Below, in pieces: positions 8,395-17,686 of a stretch of 64,000 nt of DNA. The first letter of the stretch is position 1. Each line of letters opens with the position of its first letter. The position numbers and the translations under genes were made by a program. The stretch is from Rhodobacteraceae bacterium HLUCCA12. GTDB lineage: Bacteria; Pseudomonadota; Alphaproteobacteria; Rhodobacterales; Rhodobacteraceae. The notes beneath the pieces were generated by a model that saw only the letters and a list, made by a program, of their open reading frames with translations, did not search any database and was not told where the DNA came from. The stretch lies in the NCBI GenBank assembly GCA_001314715.1, contig LJSV01000003.1:267181-331180 (forward strand). The letters are read 5' to 3'.

Positions 8395-8418
8395 CGTGGC
8401 CGCGCATGGGGGGCGCGA

Positions 8419-8577
8419 TCACTGTTTGGGATTGTCGTCGTAATCGCCGCGCAGGATGCGTCGGCTGTCGCCCTCGGGGTCGTCATACATGCCCTTCTTC
8501 AGCGTCCAGTAGAACCCCGCCAGACCCAGCAGGCCAAGCACAAGGGAAATCGGGATCAGGATCGCCAGCACATCCAA
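8419..8577 (-). CDS. ccoS: cbb3-type cytochrome oxidase assembly protein CcoS
   Basis: A short protein of 52 residues. The reading starts at TTG preceded by AAAGGAG 7 nt upstream; the protein reads (M)DVLAILIPISLVLGLLG, giving one N-terminal membrane helix, then FYWTLKKGMYDDPEGDSRR, the conserved CcoS tail with YDD and the RIL element. CcoS is needed for haem and copper insertion into the cbb3 oxidase. It is the last gene of ccoGHIS, 13 bp after ccoI. The context makes the call firm. Confidence 0.9.
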   Translation of the reverse strand: MDVLAILIPISLVLGLLGLAGFYWTLKKGMYDDPEGDSRRILRGDYDDNPKQ

Positions 8578-8590
8578 GGGTGCGCTCCTT

Positions 8591-10795
8591 TCATTTCAGG
8601 CGCAATGCGTTCAGCGCCACGGTAATCGACGACAGCGACATCGCCAATGCCGCCCAAAGCGGTGTCGCGAACCCCAGAAGCGCGATCGGAACCGCGACCA
8701 CGTTATAGCCGAACGAGACGGCGAAATTCTCGCGGATGCGGCGCACCGATGTCACCGCGATGGATTGCGCCCGTGCAATCGGCGCCAGATCGGTGCCCAG
8801 CAGCACGATATCCGACGCCACCCGCGCGGCATCCAGCGCCGAGGCGGGCGAGATCGAGACATGCGCGGCCGCCAGCGCCACGGTATCGTTGAGCCCGTCG
8901 CCCACCATCAGCACGCGCCGCCCCTCGGCCTGCATGGATTGTATGGCATCGGCCTTGTCCTCGGGCAGGGCCTCGGCCCGCCAGCGGTCGATGCCCAACC
9001 GTTCGGCCAGCACCCTGACCGCGCCGGGGACATCGCCCGAAATCAGCCAGACCGCCTTGCCCTGGGCCTGAAAGATCCGCACCGCGTCCTCGGCGCCGGG
9101 GCGCAGCCGGTCGGCAAAGGTGACGGGCCGGGCCGGTGAATCGCCGATGGCCAGATAGGCGGCGGTGACATCCAGCGGGGCGGCGCCCACCCAGTTCGCA
9201 CGCCCCAGTCGCACGCGCAGACCGCGCCAGCATGCCTGGACGCCGTGGCCCGGCACTTCGGACACATCATCCAGGATCGCCGGAATCACCCCGGCGCGTT
9301 GCGTCGCGCCGGCCAGCGCCCGTGCCAGCGGGTGTGATGACCCCGCTGCCATTGCCGCGGCGACCGACAGCGCCTGCACGTCAAACTGGTCAAGGTTGGT
9401 CGGTTCGGGCGTGCCAAGCGTCAGGGTTCCGGTCTTGTCGAACACCACGGTATCGACCTCGGCCAGACGTTCCAGCGCGGTGCCGTCCTTGATCAGCATC
9501 CCCGCGCGGAAAAGCTTGCCGGATGCGGCGGTGACGACTGCCGGAACGGCAAGACCCAGCGCGCAGGGGCACGTGATGATCAGCGTGGCGGCGGCGATGT
9601 TGATTGCCAGGCGCGCATCCCCGCCCGAGATCCACAGCCAGACCAGAAACGCCCCCAGCGCCAGCAGGTGCACGGCCGGCGAATACCCGCGCGAGGCGCG
9701 CTCGGCCAGCGTGGTATAGCGGTTGCGCGCCGATTCCGCGACTGCCACAAGATCGGCCATGCGGTGCAGCGAGCTGTCCCTGCCCGCCGCCGTAACCCGC
9801 ACGACCAGCGGCCCCGTCAGGTTCACGGCACCCGCCGTGACAACCGTGTCAGGCCCCGCAAACGCCGGCATGGTCTCGCCCGTCAGGATCGAGCGATCGA
9901 GTTCCGATGTGCCGCTCTCGATCACGCCGTCCACCGGGATGCGGCCGCCGGGACGCACCAGAACCCGCTCGCCGGGTTTCAGATCTGCGACAGAGACCGT
10001 CTCTTCGTGCGCGGCGCCGTCACCCGCCACCAGGCGAATGGCGCGCGGCACTTCCAGGGCCGCCAGTTCCTGCGCTGCCGAGCGCGCGGCCGCGCGCGTG
10101 CGAAAGTCCAAATAGCGCCCCGCAAGCAGGAAGAAGGTCAGCATCACCGCCGCGTCGAAATAGGCATGGTGGCCCGACTGGAAGGTTTCATAGACCGAAA
10201 TCGCGCTGGCCAGCAGGATCGCCAGCGAGATCGGAACATCCATGCCCAGCCGCCCCGCGCGCAGGCTGGCGAACGCGCTCTTGAAGAACGGCTGCCCCGA
10301 AAAGGCCACGGTCGGCAGGGCGATCGCCGCCGAAATCAGGTGGAACAGGTCGCGCGTGGCATCGGTCGCACCGGACCAGACGGCAACCGACAACAGCATG
10401 ATGTTCATCATGCTGAACCCGGCGACGCCCAGCCGCATCAGAAGATCGCGGCCCTGGCGGTCGGTTTCGGTCATCGACAGCGTGCCGGGGTCCAGTTCGA
10501 ACGCCTCATAGCCCAGACGCTTGAGCCGGTCGGCCAGCGCCGGGGCATCCACATCGGCCTCGGCCTGGACCGAGACGCGTTTGAGCGTCAGGTTCAGCCG
10601 CGCCGATTGTACGCCCGGCATCGCCTCCAGGTCACGCTCGATCGCCGATATGCAGGCCGCGCAATGCGCCCCCGGCACCGACATCACGATCCGCGCATCG
10701 CCCTGTGGGGCACTGCCCGCGCGCTCAAGCGCGGCGGGTGCCGCCACGCAGGCCGGGCAGGCCGAGATGGAAGGGGCGTGGAGCGTGTCACTCAT
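8591..10795 (-). CDS. ccoI: Copper-exporting P1B-type ATPase for cbb3 oxidase assembly (CcoI/FixI)
   Basis: A 734-residue P-type ATPase in the inner membrane. An N-terminal CPAC (residues 13-16) is followed by a heavy-metal domain with GAHCAAC (CxxC at 45-48). The ion-channel motif is CPC in IITCPCALGLAVP, the phosphorylation site is DKTGTLTLG, the HP locus is SSHPLARAL and the hinge is MVGDGLNDT. CcoI provides copper for the binuclear centre of the cbb3 oxidase. It follows ccoH by 2 bp and precedes ccoS. Confidence 0.96.
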   Translation of the reverse strand: MSDTLHAPSISACPACVAAPAALERAGSAPQGDARIVMSVPGAHCAACISAIERDLEAMPGVQSARLNLTLKRVSVQAEADVDAPALADRLKRLGYEAFELDPGTLSMTETDRQGRDLLMRLGVAGFSMMNIMLLSVAVWSGATDATRDLFHLISAAIALPTVAFSGQPFFKSAFASLRAGRLGMDVPISLAILLASAISVYETFQSGHHAYFDAAVMLTFFLLAGRYLDFRTRAAARSAAQELAALEVPRAIRLVAGDGAAHEETVSVADLKPGERVLVRPGGRIPVDGVIESGTSELDRSILTGETMPAFAGPDTVVTAGAVNLTGPLVVRVTAAGRDSSLHRMADLVAVAESARNRYTTLAERASRGYSPAVHLLALGAFLVWLWISGGDARLAINIAAATLIITCPCALGLAVPAVVTAASGKLFRAGMLIKDGTALERLAEVDTVVFDKTGTLTLGTPEPTNLDQFDVQALSVAAAMAAGSSHPLARALAGATQRAGVIPAILDDVSEVPGHGVQACWRGLRVRLGRANWVGAAPLDVTAAYLAIGDSPARPVTFADRLRPGAEDAVRIFQAQGKAVWLISGDVPGAVRVLAERLGIDRWRAEALPEDKADAIQSMQAEGRRVLMVGDGLNDTVALAAAHVSISPASALDAARVASDIVLLGTDLAPIARAQSIAVTSVRRIRENFAVSFGYNVVAVPIALLGFATPLWAALAMSLSSITVALNALRLK

Positions 10796-10797
10796 GC

Positions 10798-11292
10798 CTA
10801 ACCCCGATGGCGAAACGAGACGCGTTGCTGAAATTCGGTCCCGTCGGGCGCGGTGGCCACGATCCGCAGGTTCCAGTTGCCCGGCGCAATCGTCACGGGC
10901 GCGGCAAAGGCCCCGGCACGATACCTGAAATCTGGCCGAAGGTCGTCGCGGGTATGGGTGGCGCGGCCCAGCGTCGCGTCCAGCGCCGCCACGCGCACCG
11001 GCTGGCCGTCATCATCGGTGAACGCGACCACCAATTCGCCGTCATCCACCGCCACGTCCACGTTCCAGCCCAGCGCGCGCTGCGCTTCGAGCCGGTCATT
11101 AAACCCTTGGCTGGCGACATAGCTGTTGCCCACCTCAAGGCCCGGAAAGGTGCGGACCGCGCTGTAGGCCAGCGCCAGGTTGACCAGGATGATGATGCCG
11201 AACGCCCCGATGAACAGCGCCGCGACCTTGCCCCCCGTCAACTTGCCGCGCGTATCCCCGGCGGTGTCATTTTGCGATGTGGACCGGGTCAT
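10798..11292 (-). CDS. ccoH: CcoH/FixH family cbb3 oxidase assembly protein
   Basis: A 164-residue protein with one N-terminal membrane helix (KVAALFIGAFGIIILVNLALAYSA split across residues 22-45) and a periplasmic beta-rich FixH domain that begins AVRTFPGLEVGNSYVASQGFN, the family signature. It ends in GNWNLRIVATAPDGTEFQQ. CcoH stabilises CcoN and CcoP during assembly. Its start overlaps the ccoG stop by 4 nt, and ccoI follows 2 bp later. Confidence 0.92.
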   Translation of the reverse strand: MTRSTSQNDTAGDTRGKLTGGKVAALFIGAFGIIILVNLALAYSAVRTFPGLEVGNSYVASQGFNDRLEAQRALGWNVDVAVDDGELVVAFTDDDGQPVRVAALDATLGRATHTRDDLRPDFRYRAGAFAAPVTIAPGNWNLRIVATAPDGTEFQQRVSFRHRG

Positions 11293-12722
11293 TGCCCCCT
11301 CCCGTTGAAGACCGTCTCGCCGAAGATGCGGGTCGTGCCATCAATGACCGAGGCCCAGATCTGCACCGGCGTCTGTTCGCCGCGCGCCGCCGGTGTTCCA
11401 GCCGCCGCGGTCAGATAGACCCGCTGGTTGAGCTGCTGATCCGGGTCCACGCTGACCAGTTGTCCCGGCGCCCCCTCGATCGTCAGGCGGATCGACGGGT
11501 TGTCGGCGACCGTCAGAAAGAACTGGCGCGGTTCATTATGCATGTTGCGCAAGCGAATGTCATAGGCATTGCGCACCGACCCGTCGGACAGCACCACGAA
11601 GGTGGGGTTGCGGATCGGCGCGATCGACATGTCGATGTCGGTGCGCAGGAACAACGCAACCACCAGCGCTACGCCGATCCCGGCCCACAGCACCGTATAG
11701 ATCATGGTGCGCAGCCGGAACACGTGCTTCCAGGGCGATATCGGTTCCTTGCCGTCGCGCTCGCGCACTTCGTCGGACAATGCCAGATATCCGATCAACC
11801 CGCGCGGCTTGCCGATCCGGTCCATCACGTCGTTGCACGCATCGATACAGAGCCCGCAGGTGATGCAGGCAAGCTGCTGGCCGTCGCGGATGTCGATCCC
11901 CATCGGGCAGACGTTCACACAGGCCATGCAGTCGATGCAATCGCCCTGCGAACCCTCGGGCGCGGCCTGCCCTTTCTTCAGCTTGCCGCGCGGCTCGCCC
12001 CGCCATTCGCGATAGGCGACGGTGATCGTATCCTCGTCCATCATCGCCGCCTGGATGCGCGGCCATGGGCAGGCATAGATGCAAACCTGCTCGCGGAAGA
12101 ATCCGCCGAACAGAAAGGTCGTGCCGGTCAGAACCGCGATGGTCGTATAGGCGACGGGATGTGCCGAAAAGGTCACCAGATCGCGCAACAGCGTGGGCGC
12201 ATCGGTGAAATAGAAGACCCAGGCGCCGCCCGTGGCCACGGCGATCAACAGCCAGACCAGCCATTTCAGCCCGTATTTGCGCGTCTTTTCGACGTTCCAT
12301 TTCTGCCGGTACAGGCGCAGGCGCGCGTTTCGATCCCCTTCGATCCAGCGTTCGACAAGGATGAACAGATCGGTCCAGACCGTTTGCGGACAGGCATAGC
12401 CGCACCAGACCCGCCCCAGCGCCGATGTGAACAGAAACAACCCGATCCCCGCCATGATCAGAAGTCCGGCCACGAAATAGAATTCGTGCGGCCAGATCTC
12501 GATCATGAAGAAGAAGAAGCGGCGATTGGCCAGATCGACCAGCACCGCCTGGTCGGGCATCTCGGGGCCGCGATCCCAGCGAATCCACGGGGTGACGTAG
12601 TAGATCCCCAGCATCACGGCCAGAAGCCACCATTTCAGGGTGCGAAACGCCCCTGAGACGCGGCGCGGAAAGATCGGCTCGCGGGCGGCATACAGTTGCG
12701 GGGTGTCGTCGGAAGTGCTCAT
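11289..12722 (-). CDS. ccoG: cbb3 oxidase accessory iron-sulfur protein CcoG (FixG/RdxA)
   Basis: A 477-residue polytopic membrane protein with ferredoxin-type cysteines. IDCMACVNVCPMGIDI and ITCGLCIDACNDVMDR form a bacterial 2x[4Fe-4S] domain, preceded by further cysteines in VWCGYACPQT and CIYACPWPRIQ. The C-terminal periplasmic domain is FixG-like. In Rhodobacter the homologue RdxB/CcoG handles copper reduction for oxidase assembly. The start MSTSDDTPQLY gives the usual length. A perfect FNR box lies 59 bp upstream, so the ccoGHIS operon is expected to be switched on at low oxygen. Confidence 0.95.
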   Translation of the reverse strand: MSTSDDTPQLYAAREPIFPRRVSGAFRTLKWWLLAVMLGIYYVTPWIRWDRGPEMPDQAVLVDLANRRFFFFMIEIWPHEFYFVAGLLIMAGIGLFLFTSALGRVWCGYACPQTVWTDLFILVERWIEGDRNARLRLYRQKWNVEKTRKYGLKWLVWLLIAVATGGAWVFYFTDAPTLLRDLVTFSAHPVAYTTIAVLTGTTFLFGGFFREQVCIYACPWPRIQAAMMDEDTITVAYREWRGEPRGKLKKGQAAPEGSQGDCIDCMACVNVCPMGIDIRDGQQLACITCGLCIDACNDVMDRIGKPRGLIGYLALSDEVRERDGKEPISPWKHVFRLRTMIYTVLWAGIGVALVVALFLRTDIDMSIAPIRNPTFVVLSDGSVRNAYDIRLRNMHNEPRQFFLTVADNPSIRLTIEGAPGQLVSVDPDQQLNQRVYLTAAAGTPAARGEQTPVQIWASVIDGTTRIFGETVFNGRGQ

Positions 12723-12780
12723 TGCCCTTCTCCGTGTTTCGCGTGCCCCTTCTGGATCTGCCGATGGGGCCTGGCTTTCC

Positions 12781-12794
12781 TTGACATGGGTCAA
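12781..12794. promoter_or_regulatory. FNR box upstream of ccoG
   Basis: TTGA-CATGGG-TCAA is a perfect match to the FNR/FnrL consensus TTGA-N6-TCAA, 59 bp before the ccoG start codon. FnrL is encoded in this window, so activation of ccoGHIS at low oxygen is expected. Confidence 0.9.
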
Positions 12795-12924
12795 AAGGCG
12801 AGTAACGAACACATCTTAAGCTGCGACAAAGGCGCGCACGGCGGTTTCACCTTGCGCGCCCGTCACATCAACGGCTGCACCAATCCCCGGAAACGCGCGA
12901 ACAGGAACGAGGTCTGATGCAGCC

Positions 12925-12952
12925 CCGCCGACCCGGCTGACCGGGCCGGCGG
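12925..12952 (-). terminator. Strong hairpin downstream of ccoNOQP
   Basis: On the minus strand CCGCCGGCCCGG and CCGGGTCGGCGG form a 12-bp stem with one mismatch and a TCAG loop, 12 bp after the ccoP stop. No U-run follows, so it may stabilise the 3' end or assist rho-dependent termination rather than terminate alone. The rest of the ccoG-ccoP spacer shows only the FNR box. Confidence 0.55.
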
Positions 12953-12964
12953 ATTCGCACAAGG

Positions 12965-13897
12965 CTACTGGCCGCCACCGAGCTGATGGACATAGGCCGC
13001 CACCGCCCGGATCTCGGCGTCGCGCAGTCGGCCGTCGAAACCGGGCATGATGCCGAAACGCGCGTTGACGACGGTTTCGCGGATGTCCTCGTAGCTGCCG
13101 CCATAGAGCCAGACCGCGGTATTCAGCGGCGGTGCGCCGACGAACGTGTCGCCGTCACCATTGTCGCCGTGACACGAGGCACAATTGTCCATGTAGATGC
13201 CCTCGCCGGCCTCGGCCAGTTCGCCATCTGCCTCCTGCCCCGAAAGTTGCAGGACATAATGCACCACCTGGTCGATCTGCTCGTCGTTCAGGATTTCGTC
13301 GCGGCCAAAGGCGGGCATTTCGGACCAGCGGGCATCTGGGTAATCCTCGTTGCGGATTCCATACCGCACGGTCTGGTGGATGTCCTCGATCCCGCCGCCC
13401 CAGATCCATTCGTCGTCCAGCAGGTTGGGAAAGCCCGAAGCCTGCACACCCGCGCCGCCGGTGCCGTGACATTGCGAGCACTGCGCCCGGAACACCGCCG
13501 CGCCGGCATTCACCGCGAAGCTTTGCAGGTCGCGATCGTCGTTGATCTCTGCCAAGTCGGCTTCGACCAGGCGATCGAACCAGACCTCGTTGCGCTCGTT
13601 GAAACGGTCGATGTCCTCGGCGACCTCGGCGCGGGTGGAATAGCCCAGAATACCCGATGTCGCCCGCGTCACCAGAGGCCAGGCGGGATAGAAGATCATG
13701 TAGATCAATGCCCAGATGATGGTCAGGTAGAACAGCCAGAGCCACCAGCGCGGCATCGGGTTGTCGTATTCCTCGATCCCGTCCCAGGAATGGCCGGTTG
13801 TCGGCGGTTCCTGCTTCAGCTTGGCCTTGGGATCGGGATACTGCCGTTCGGGCGGTCTGACCTTGTTTTCGGGGGTTTTCTTGGTTGGATCGACCAT
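12965..13897 (-). CDS. ccoP: cbb3-type cytochrome c oxidase subunit III, dihaem cytochrome c
   Basis: A 310-residue subunit anchored by one membrane helix (WWLWLFYLTIIWALIYMIFY near residues 51-70). It has two haem c sites, CSQCH at 140-144 and CASCH at 239-243, with methionine ligands probably in EMPAFG and IMPGFDG. CcoP takes electrons from soluble or membrane cytochrome c and passes them to CcoO. Its start overlaps the ccoQ stop by one base (TGATG). The final gene of ccoNOQP. Confidence 0.97.
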   Translation of the reverse strand: MVDPTKKTPENKVRPPERQYPDPKAKLKQEPPTTGHSWDGIEEYDNPMPRWWLWLFYLTIIWALIYMIFYPAWPLVTRATSGILGYSTRAEVAEDIDRFNERNEVWFDRLVEADLAEINDDRDLQSFAVNAGAAVFRAQCSQCHGTGGAGVQASGFPNLLDDEWIWGGGIEDIHQTVRYGIRNEDYPDARWSEMPAFGRDEILNDEQIDQVVHYVLQLSGQEADGELAEAGEGIYMDNCASCHGDNGDGDTFVGAPPLNTAVWLYGGSYEDIRETVVNARFGIMPGFDGRLRDAEIRAVAAYVHQLGGGQ

Positions 13898-14115
13898 CAG
13901 CGTGCCTCTTTGGGTTCGCGGTTGCCCGAGGGCGATTCCGGTGCATCGTCGGCAGCCGGCTTGTCGTCATTGCGAAAGATCATCGACGCGGTCTCTTCGT
14001 GGACTTTCCTGCTGCCCGGTCGGAATGCCCAGAAGATGACCCCCAGGAAGAACAGCGCCATGAACAGCAGATGCCAGCTGTCGGCGAATGTGCGCAGAAG
14101 CGTATAGGTTTCCAT
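13897..14115 (-). CDS. ccoQ: cbb3-type cytochrome oxidase subunit IV, CcoQ
   Basis: A 72-residue protein with one membrane helix (HLLFMALFFLGVIFWAF) and a charged cytoplasmic tail (RPGSRKVHEETASMIFRNDD). CcoQ protects or stabilises the oxidase core. It lies between ccoO (14 bp upstream) and ccoP (1-nt overlap). The METYTLLRTFADSW start is typical of Rhodobacterales CcoQ. Confidence 0.93.
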   Translation of the reverse strand: METYTLLRTFADSWHLLFMALFFLGVIFWAFRPGSRKVHEETASMIFRNDDKPAADDAPESPSGNREPKEAR

Positions 14116-14129
14116 GCGTCCCTCCCTTG

Positions 14130-14855
14130 TCAGCGGCTGTCGTCGGGCACGAAAGTGCTGAAATCGACCAGCGTTCCCAGCATCTGCATGTAAGCGATGA
14201 TCGCATCCATCTCGGTCAGTTCGGGCTGGCCGTCGAAGTTGCGGGTCTGGGCGGAATGATACCGCTCCAGCAGGCCGGAATGATCAGCCTCGGGGTCGGC
14301 CTGCGCCAGGAAGTCGGCGCGGGCGTTTTCCATCATCTCGTCGGTATAGGGATCGCCGATCAGGCGGTGCGTGCCCAGCAGATCCTCGATATGGTCGGCG
14401 TCGATCTCGCGATCCATCAGGAAGGCATAGCTGGGCATGATCGATTCGGGCACCACCGCGCGCGGGTCGATCATGTGCTGCACATGCCAGTCATCCGAAT
14501 AGCGCCCGCCGATGCGCGCCAGATCCGGCCCGGTGCGCTTGGACCCCCATTGGAACGGGTGATCGTACATCGATTCGGCGGCGAGGCTGTAATGGCCATA
14601 GCGTTCGACCTCGTCGCGCATCGGCCGGATCATCTGGCTGTGACAGACGTAGCAGCCTTCGCGCACATAGACCTCGCGCCCGACCAGTTCGAGCGGCGAA
14701 TAGGGTCGCACGCCCTCGACCTCTTCGATCGTGTTTTCCAGATAGAACAGGGGCACGATCTGCACGATCCCGCCGATCGTCACGACCAGGAAGCTGAGAA
14801 CCAGAAGCAGGGTCGCATGCTTCTCGATCTTCTTGTGATGGTTGAGAATGCTCAT
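14130..14855 (-). CDS. ccoO: cbb3-type cytochrome c oxidase subunit II, monohaem cytochrome c
   Basis: A 241-residue protein with an N-terminal membrane anchor ([21 protein letters not shown]) and one haem c site CYVCH at residues 68-72, followed by the conserved [18 protein letters not shown]. The methionine ligand is likely in ESIMPSYAF. CcoO relays electrons from CcoP to the CcoN active site. It follows ccoN by 12 bp. Confidence 0.97.
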   Translation of the reverse strand: MSILNHHKKIEKHATLLLVLSFLVVTIGGIVQIVPLFYLENTIEEVEGVRPYSPLELVGREVYVREGCYVCHSQMIRPMRDEVERYGHYSLAAESMYDHPFQWGSKRTGPDLARIGGRYSDDWHVQHMIDPRAVVPESIMPSYAFLMDREIDADHIEDLLGTHRLIGDPYTDEMMENARADFLAQADPEADHSGLLERYHSAQTRNFDGQPELTEMDAIIAYMQMLGTLVDFSTFVPDDSR

Positions 14856-14867
14856 GACGCCCTCCGG

Positions 14868-16469
14868 TTACTCGGCCGGAACCGCGGCGGCGGCAGGCTT
14901 TTTCTCGCCCACGCTCGTCACGGTTTTCCAAAGGTTGTAGCACATGATCACGGCGCCCAGCAGGAACATCGTCCCGCCCAGACCACGCACCACATACATC
15001 GGGAACTTGGCGGCAACGGTGTCGGCGAAGCTGTTGACCAGGAAGCCCTGGGCATCGACCTGACGCCACATCAGCCCTTCCATGATGCCGGTCACCCACA
15101 TCGACGCGGCGTAAAGCACGATCCCGATGGTGGCGAGCCAGAAGTGCCAGCTGACAAGCGACAGGCTGTAAAGCCGCTCGCGCTTCCACAGGCGGGGCAC
15201 AAGGTAATAGAGCATCCCGAAGGTGATCATGCCGTTCCAGCCCAGCGCGCCCGAATGCACATGGCCGATGGTCCAGTCGGTGTAATGCGACAGGCTGTTC
15301 ACGGCGCGGATCGACATCATCGGACCCTCGAACGTGGCCATGCCGTAAAAGCCCACGGCGACCACCATCATGCGGATGACCGGGTCGGTGCGCAGCTTGT
15401 CCCAGGCGCCCGACAGCGTCATCAGGCCGTTGATCATGCCACCCCAGGACGGCATCCAGAGCATGATCGAAAAGGTCATGCCCAGCGTCTGCGCCCAGTC
15501 CGGCAACGCCGTGTAGTGCAGGTGGTGCGGACCGGCCCAGATATACAGGAAGATCAGCGCCCAGAAGTGGATGATCGACAGCTTGTAGCTGTAGACCGGG
15601 CGTTCGGCCTGTTTGGGGATGAAGTAATACATCATCCCCAAAAAGCCCGCGGTCAGGAAGAAGCCCACGGCATTGTGGCCATACCACCACTGCACCATCG
15701 CCGATTGCACACCCGACCAGACCGGGATCGAGGCCGAACCGAAGATCGACACCGGGATCTGCACGTTATTGACGACATGCAGCATCGCCACGGTGACGAT
15801 GAATGACAGGTAGAACCAATTGGCGACGTAGATATGCGGCTCTCGGCGCTTGATCAGCGTGCCCATGTACACGGCCAGAAGCGCGACCCAGACGATGGTC
15901 AGCCACAGGTCGGCCAGCCACTCGGGCTCGGCGTATTCCTGGCTCTGGGTCGAGCCCAGCACATAGCCGGTCGCGGCCAGGACGATGAACAGCTGATAGC
16001 CCCAGAACACGAACCACGCCAGGTTTCCGCCCCAAAGGCGCGCGGCGCTGGTGCGCTGAACGACATAGAACGCGCTGGCGATCAGGGCGTTTCCGCCAAA
16101 AGCAAAGATCACCGCCGAGGTGTGTAGCGGACGCAGGCGCCCGAAATTGGCAAAGCCCATCGCGCCTTCGAGGTTCAGGGCAGGCCAGGCAAGCTGAAAG
16201 GCGATGACCACGCCCACCAGAAATCCGACGACCCCCCAGAACGCGGTGGCGATGACGCCATAGCGCACCACCCCGTCAAGATACTCGGCCTGGTTGTGGA
16301 CAACCGGCGGCTCTCCGACCCGACGGATCTGCCACAGAAAAAGCCCGGATGCGGTCAGCATGATGATGATCATGTGAACCAGATGGGCGAGATCGCGCGC
16401 GTAACTCGCGACGACCGCGGCCGTGACCGCGACCGCGGCAAGCACGATCAGCTTGACGTAATCCCACAT
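14868..16469 (-). CDS. ccoN: cbb3-type cytochrome c oxidase subunit I (catalytic)
   Basis: A 533-residue haem-copper oxidase core with about 12 or more membrane helices. Haem b ligand histidine is in [15 protein letters not shown], the CuB/active-site region is in [13 protein letters not shown] and GPHHLHYT, and the high-spin and low-spin haem ligands are in [13 protein letters not shown]. It reduces oxygen to water with very high affinity and pumps protons. First gene of ccoNOQP. A perfect FNR box lies about 107 bp upstream of the start, and a second one a further 31 bp up. Confidence 0.98.
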   Translation of the reverse strand: MWDYVKLIVLAAVAVTAAVVASYARDLAHLVHMIIIMLTASGLFLWQIRRVGEPPVVHNQAEYLDGVVRYGVIATAFWGVVGFLVGVVIAFQLAWPALNLEGAMGFANFGRLRPLHTSAVIFAFGGNALIASAFYVVQRTSAARLWGGNLAWFVFWGYQLFIVLAATGYVLGSTQSQEYAEPEWLADLWLTIVWVALLAVYMGTLIKRREPHIYVANWFYLSFIVTVAMLHVVNNVQIPVSIFGSASIPVWSGVQSAMVQWWYGHNAVGFFLTAGFLGMMYYFIPKQAERPVYSYKLSIIHFWALIFLYIWAGPHHLHYTALPDWAQTLGMTFSIMLWMPSWGGMINGLMTLSGAWDKLRTDPVIRMMVVAVGFYGMATFEGPMMSIRAVNSLSHYTDWTIGHVHSGALGWNGMITFGMLYYLVPRLWKRERLYSLSLVSWHFWLATIGIVLYAASMWVTGIMEGLMWRQVDAQGFLVNSFADTVAAKFPMYVVRGLGGTMFLLGAVIMCYNLWKTVTSVGEKKPAAAAVPAE

Positions 16470-16575
16470 GTCTTGCGTCCCTTTGTTCCCTTTGCGGCGT
16501 TCCCCGGCCCCCGGTATGCGGAATGCCGGACCTGCTGCGCCTTCGTCCTTATCCTCAGCGCAGCCTCAGGATACA

Positions 16576-16589
16576 TTGATTCATGTCAA
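16576..16589. promoter_or_regulatory. FNR box in the ccoN/uspA divergent promoter (ccoN side)
   Basis: TTGA-TTCATG-TCAA is a perfect FNR-type site. It is nearer ccoN and is expected to drive microaerobic ccoNOQP expression through FnrL. It lies 31 bp from a second site, about three helical turns, on the same DNA face. Confidence 0.9.
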
Positions 16590-16606
16590 GTTGGGAAATT
16601 CGGAGC

Positions 16607-16620
16607 TTGATTGAAATCAA
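16607..16620. promoter_or_regulatory. FNR box in the ccoN/uspA divergent promoter (uspA side)
   Basis: TTGA-TTGAAA-TCAA is a second perfect FNR-type site, about 100 bp before the uspA start. It may serve uspA, ccoN or both. Confidence 0.88.
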
Positions 16621-16721
16621 GGACATGGTGATTGTGATGTCGCAGGCTCGGGCTTTGTCAGACATCGTGCCGAACTGCCGCAAGAGCGGCGCAAGCCCCT
16701 GAAGCAAAACGAGGAACGACC

Positions 16722-17561
16722 ATGGCCTTCAAATCCGTCACCACCTTTCTGAGCAGCGCGGCGGAACTGGACGCCACGATGCCCAGCGCGATCGACTTCG
16801 CGCGCAGCATGGACGCCCATCTGACCGCCTGTCTTCTGGGCGTCGACATGACACCGGCGGGCGGGTTCTACATGGGAGCATCGCCGCTGTTGCTGCAAGA
16901 AACACTTGAACGCGCGCAGACCGATGCCGAGGCGCTGGAGGCGCGCGCGCGCAAACGCCTTGACGGCAGCGATTTGCGCTGGGGCACCGAATCGGCGGTC
17001 GTTCAGTTCGGCGGGCTGCCCGGCCTGGTGGGGTTGCGGTCGCGCTTCAGCGACCTGGTGTTGCAGGTCGCCCCCTATGGACGCGATGCGCTGCCGACGC
17101 AGGAAGCCGTGATCGAGGCGGCGCTGTTCGAAGGGCAGTCGGCCACGCTGGTCCTGCCCGAAACGGGGCTGGGCGCGGATTTCGGCAAGCGCGTGGTGGT
17201 GGCCTGGAACCAGTCGAACGAGGCGTTGAATGCGGTGCGCCGCGCGCTGCCCCTGCTGAAACAGGCCGAACTGGTGAATATCGTGGTGGTCAACCCGCCG
17301 GTGCACAGCCCCGAACGCTCGGACCCCGGCGGCCTGCTGACGCAGATGCTGGCGCGCCACGGCGTGCGGGCCGAGGTGTCGGTCCTGGCCAAGACCCTGC
17401 CAAGGGTCTCGGACGTGCTGATGCGCCATATCGAGGATACGGATGCGGGGCTTCTGGTGATGGGCGCCTATGGCCATTCGAGGCTGCGCGAGGCGATCCT
17501 GGGCGGCGCGACACGAAACGTGCTGGAAAACGCGCAGACCCCGGTGTTCCTGGCGCATTGA
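16722..17561 (+). CDS. uspA: Universal stress protein, tandem UspA domains
   Basis: A 279-residue cytosolic protein with two UspA-type domains. The second one is the better preserved and ends with the ATP-binding style motif VMGAYGHSRLREAILGGATRNVL (GAYGHS, G-x9-G region), then TPVFLAH. Such double USPs bind ATP and often respond to energy or oxygen stress. It sits between ccoN and fnrL, as in Rhodobacter, with an FNR box upstream, so expression at low oxygen is likely. Confidence 0.9.
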   Translation: MAFKSVTTFLSSAAELDATMPSAIDFARSMDAHLTACLLGVDMTPAGGFYMGASPLLLQETLERAQTDAEALEARARKRLDGSDLRWGTESAVVQFGGLPGLVGLRSRFSDLVLQVAPYGRDALPTQEAVIEAALFEGQSATLVLPETGLGADFGKRVVVAWNQSNEALNAVRRALPLLKQAELVNIVVVNPPVHSPERSDPGGLLTQMLARHGVRAEVSVLAKTLPRVSDVLMRHIEDTDAGLLVMGAYGHSRLREAILGGATRNVLENAQTPVFLAH

Positions 17562-17587
17562 CCGGGCGGCGCGGTCGGCCACGGCGC

Positions 17588-17659
17588 AGGGGGGCTTTCC
17601 GCCCCCCTCTTCGGCTGCGCCGAATTCACCCCCCGAGCGTATTTTCGGCAAGATGAAGG
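17588..17659 (+). repeat. Intergenic double-hairpin repeat, copy D
   Basis: Downstream of uspA on the plus strand: hairpin GGGGGGC-TTTCC-GCCCCCC, then TTCGGC-TGC-GCCGAA (here the second hairpin has a different sequence but remains paired), then ATTCACCCCCCGAGCGTATTTT and CGGCAAGATGAAGG. It separates the convergent uspA and fnrL. Confidence 0.78.
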
Positions 17660-17686
17660 AGCGACGGAGCGCCGCAAAATCGCCTG

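Noticed and set aside
14088..15806. Plus-strand open frame of 572 codons opposite ccoN and ccoO
   Set aside because: Complement of the strongly conserved ccoN/ccoO; composition is typical of antisense frames and no motif is present.
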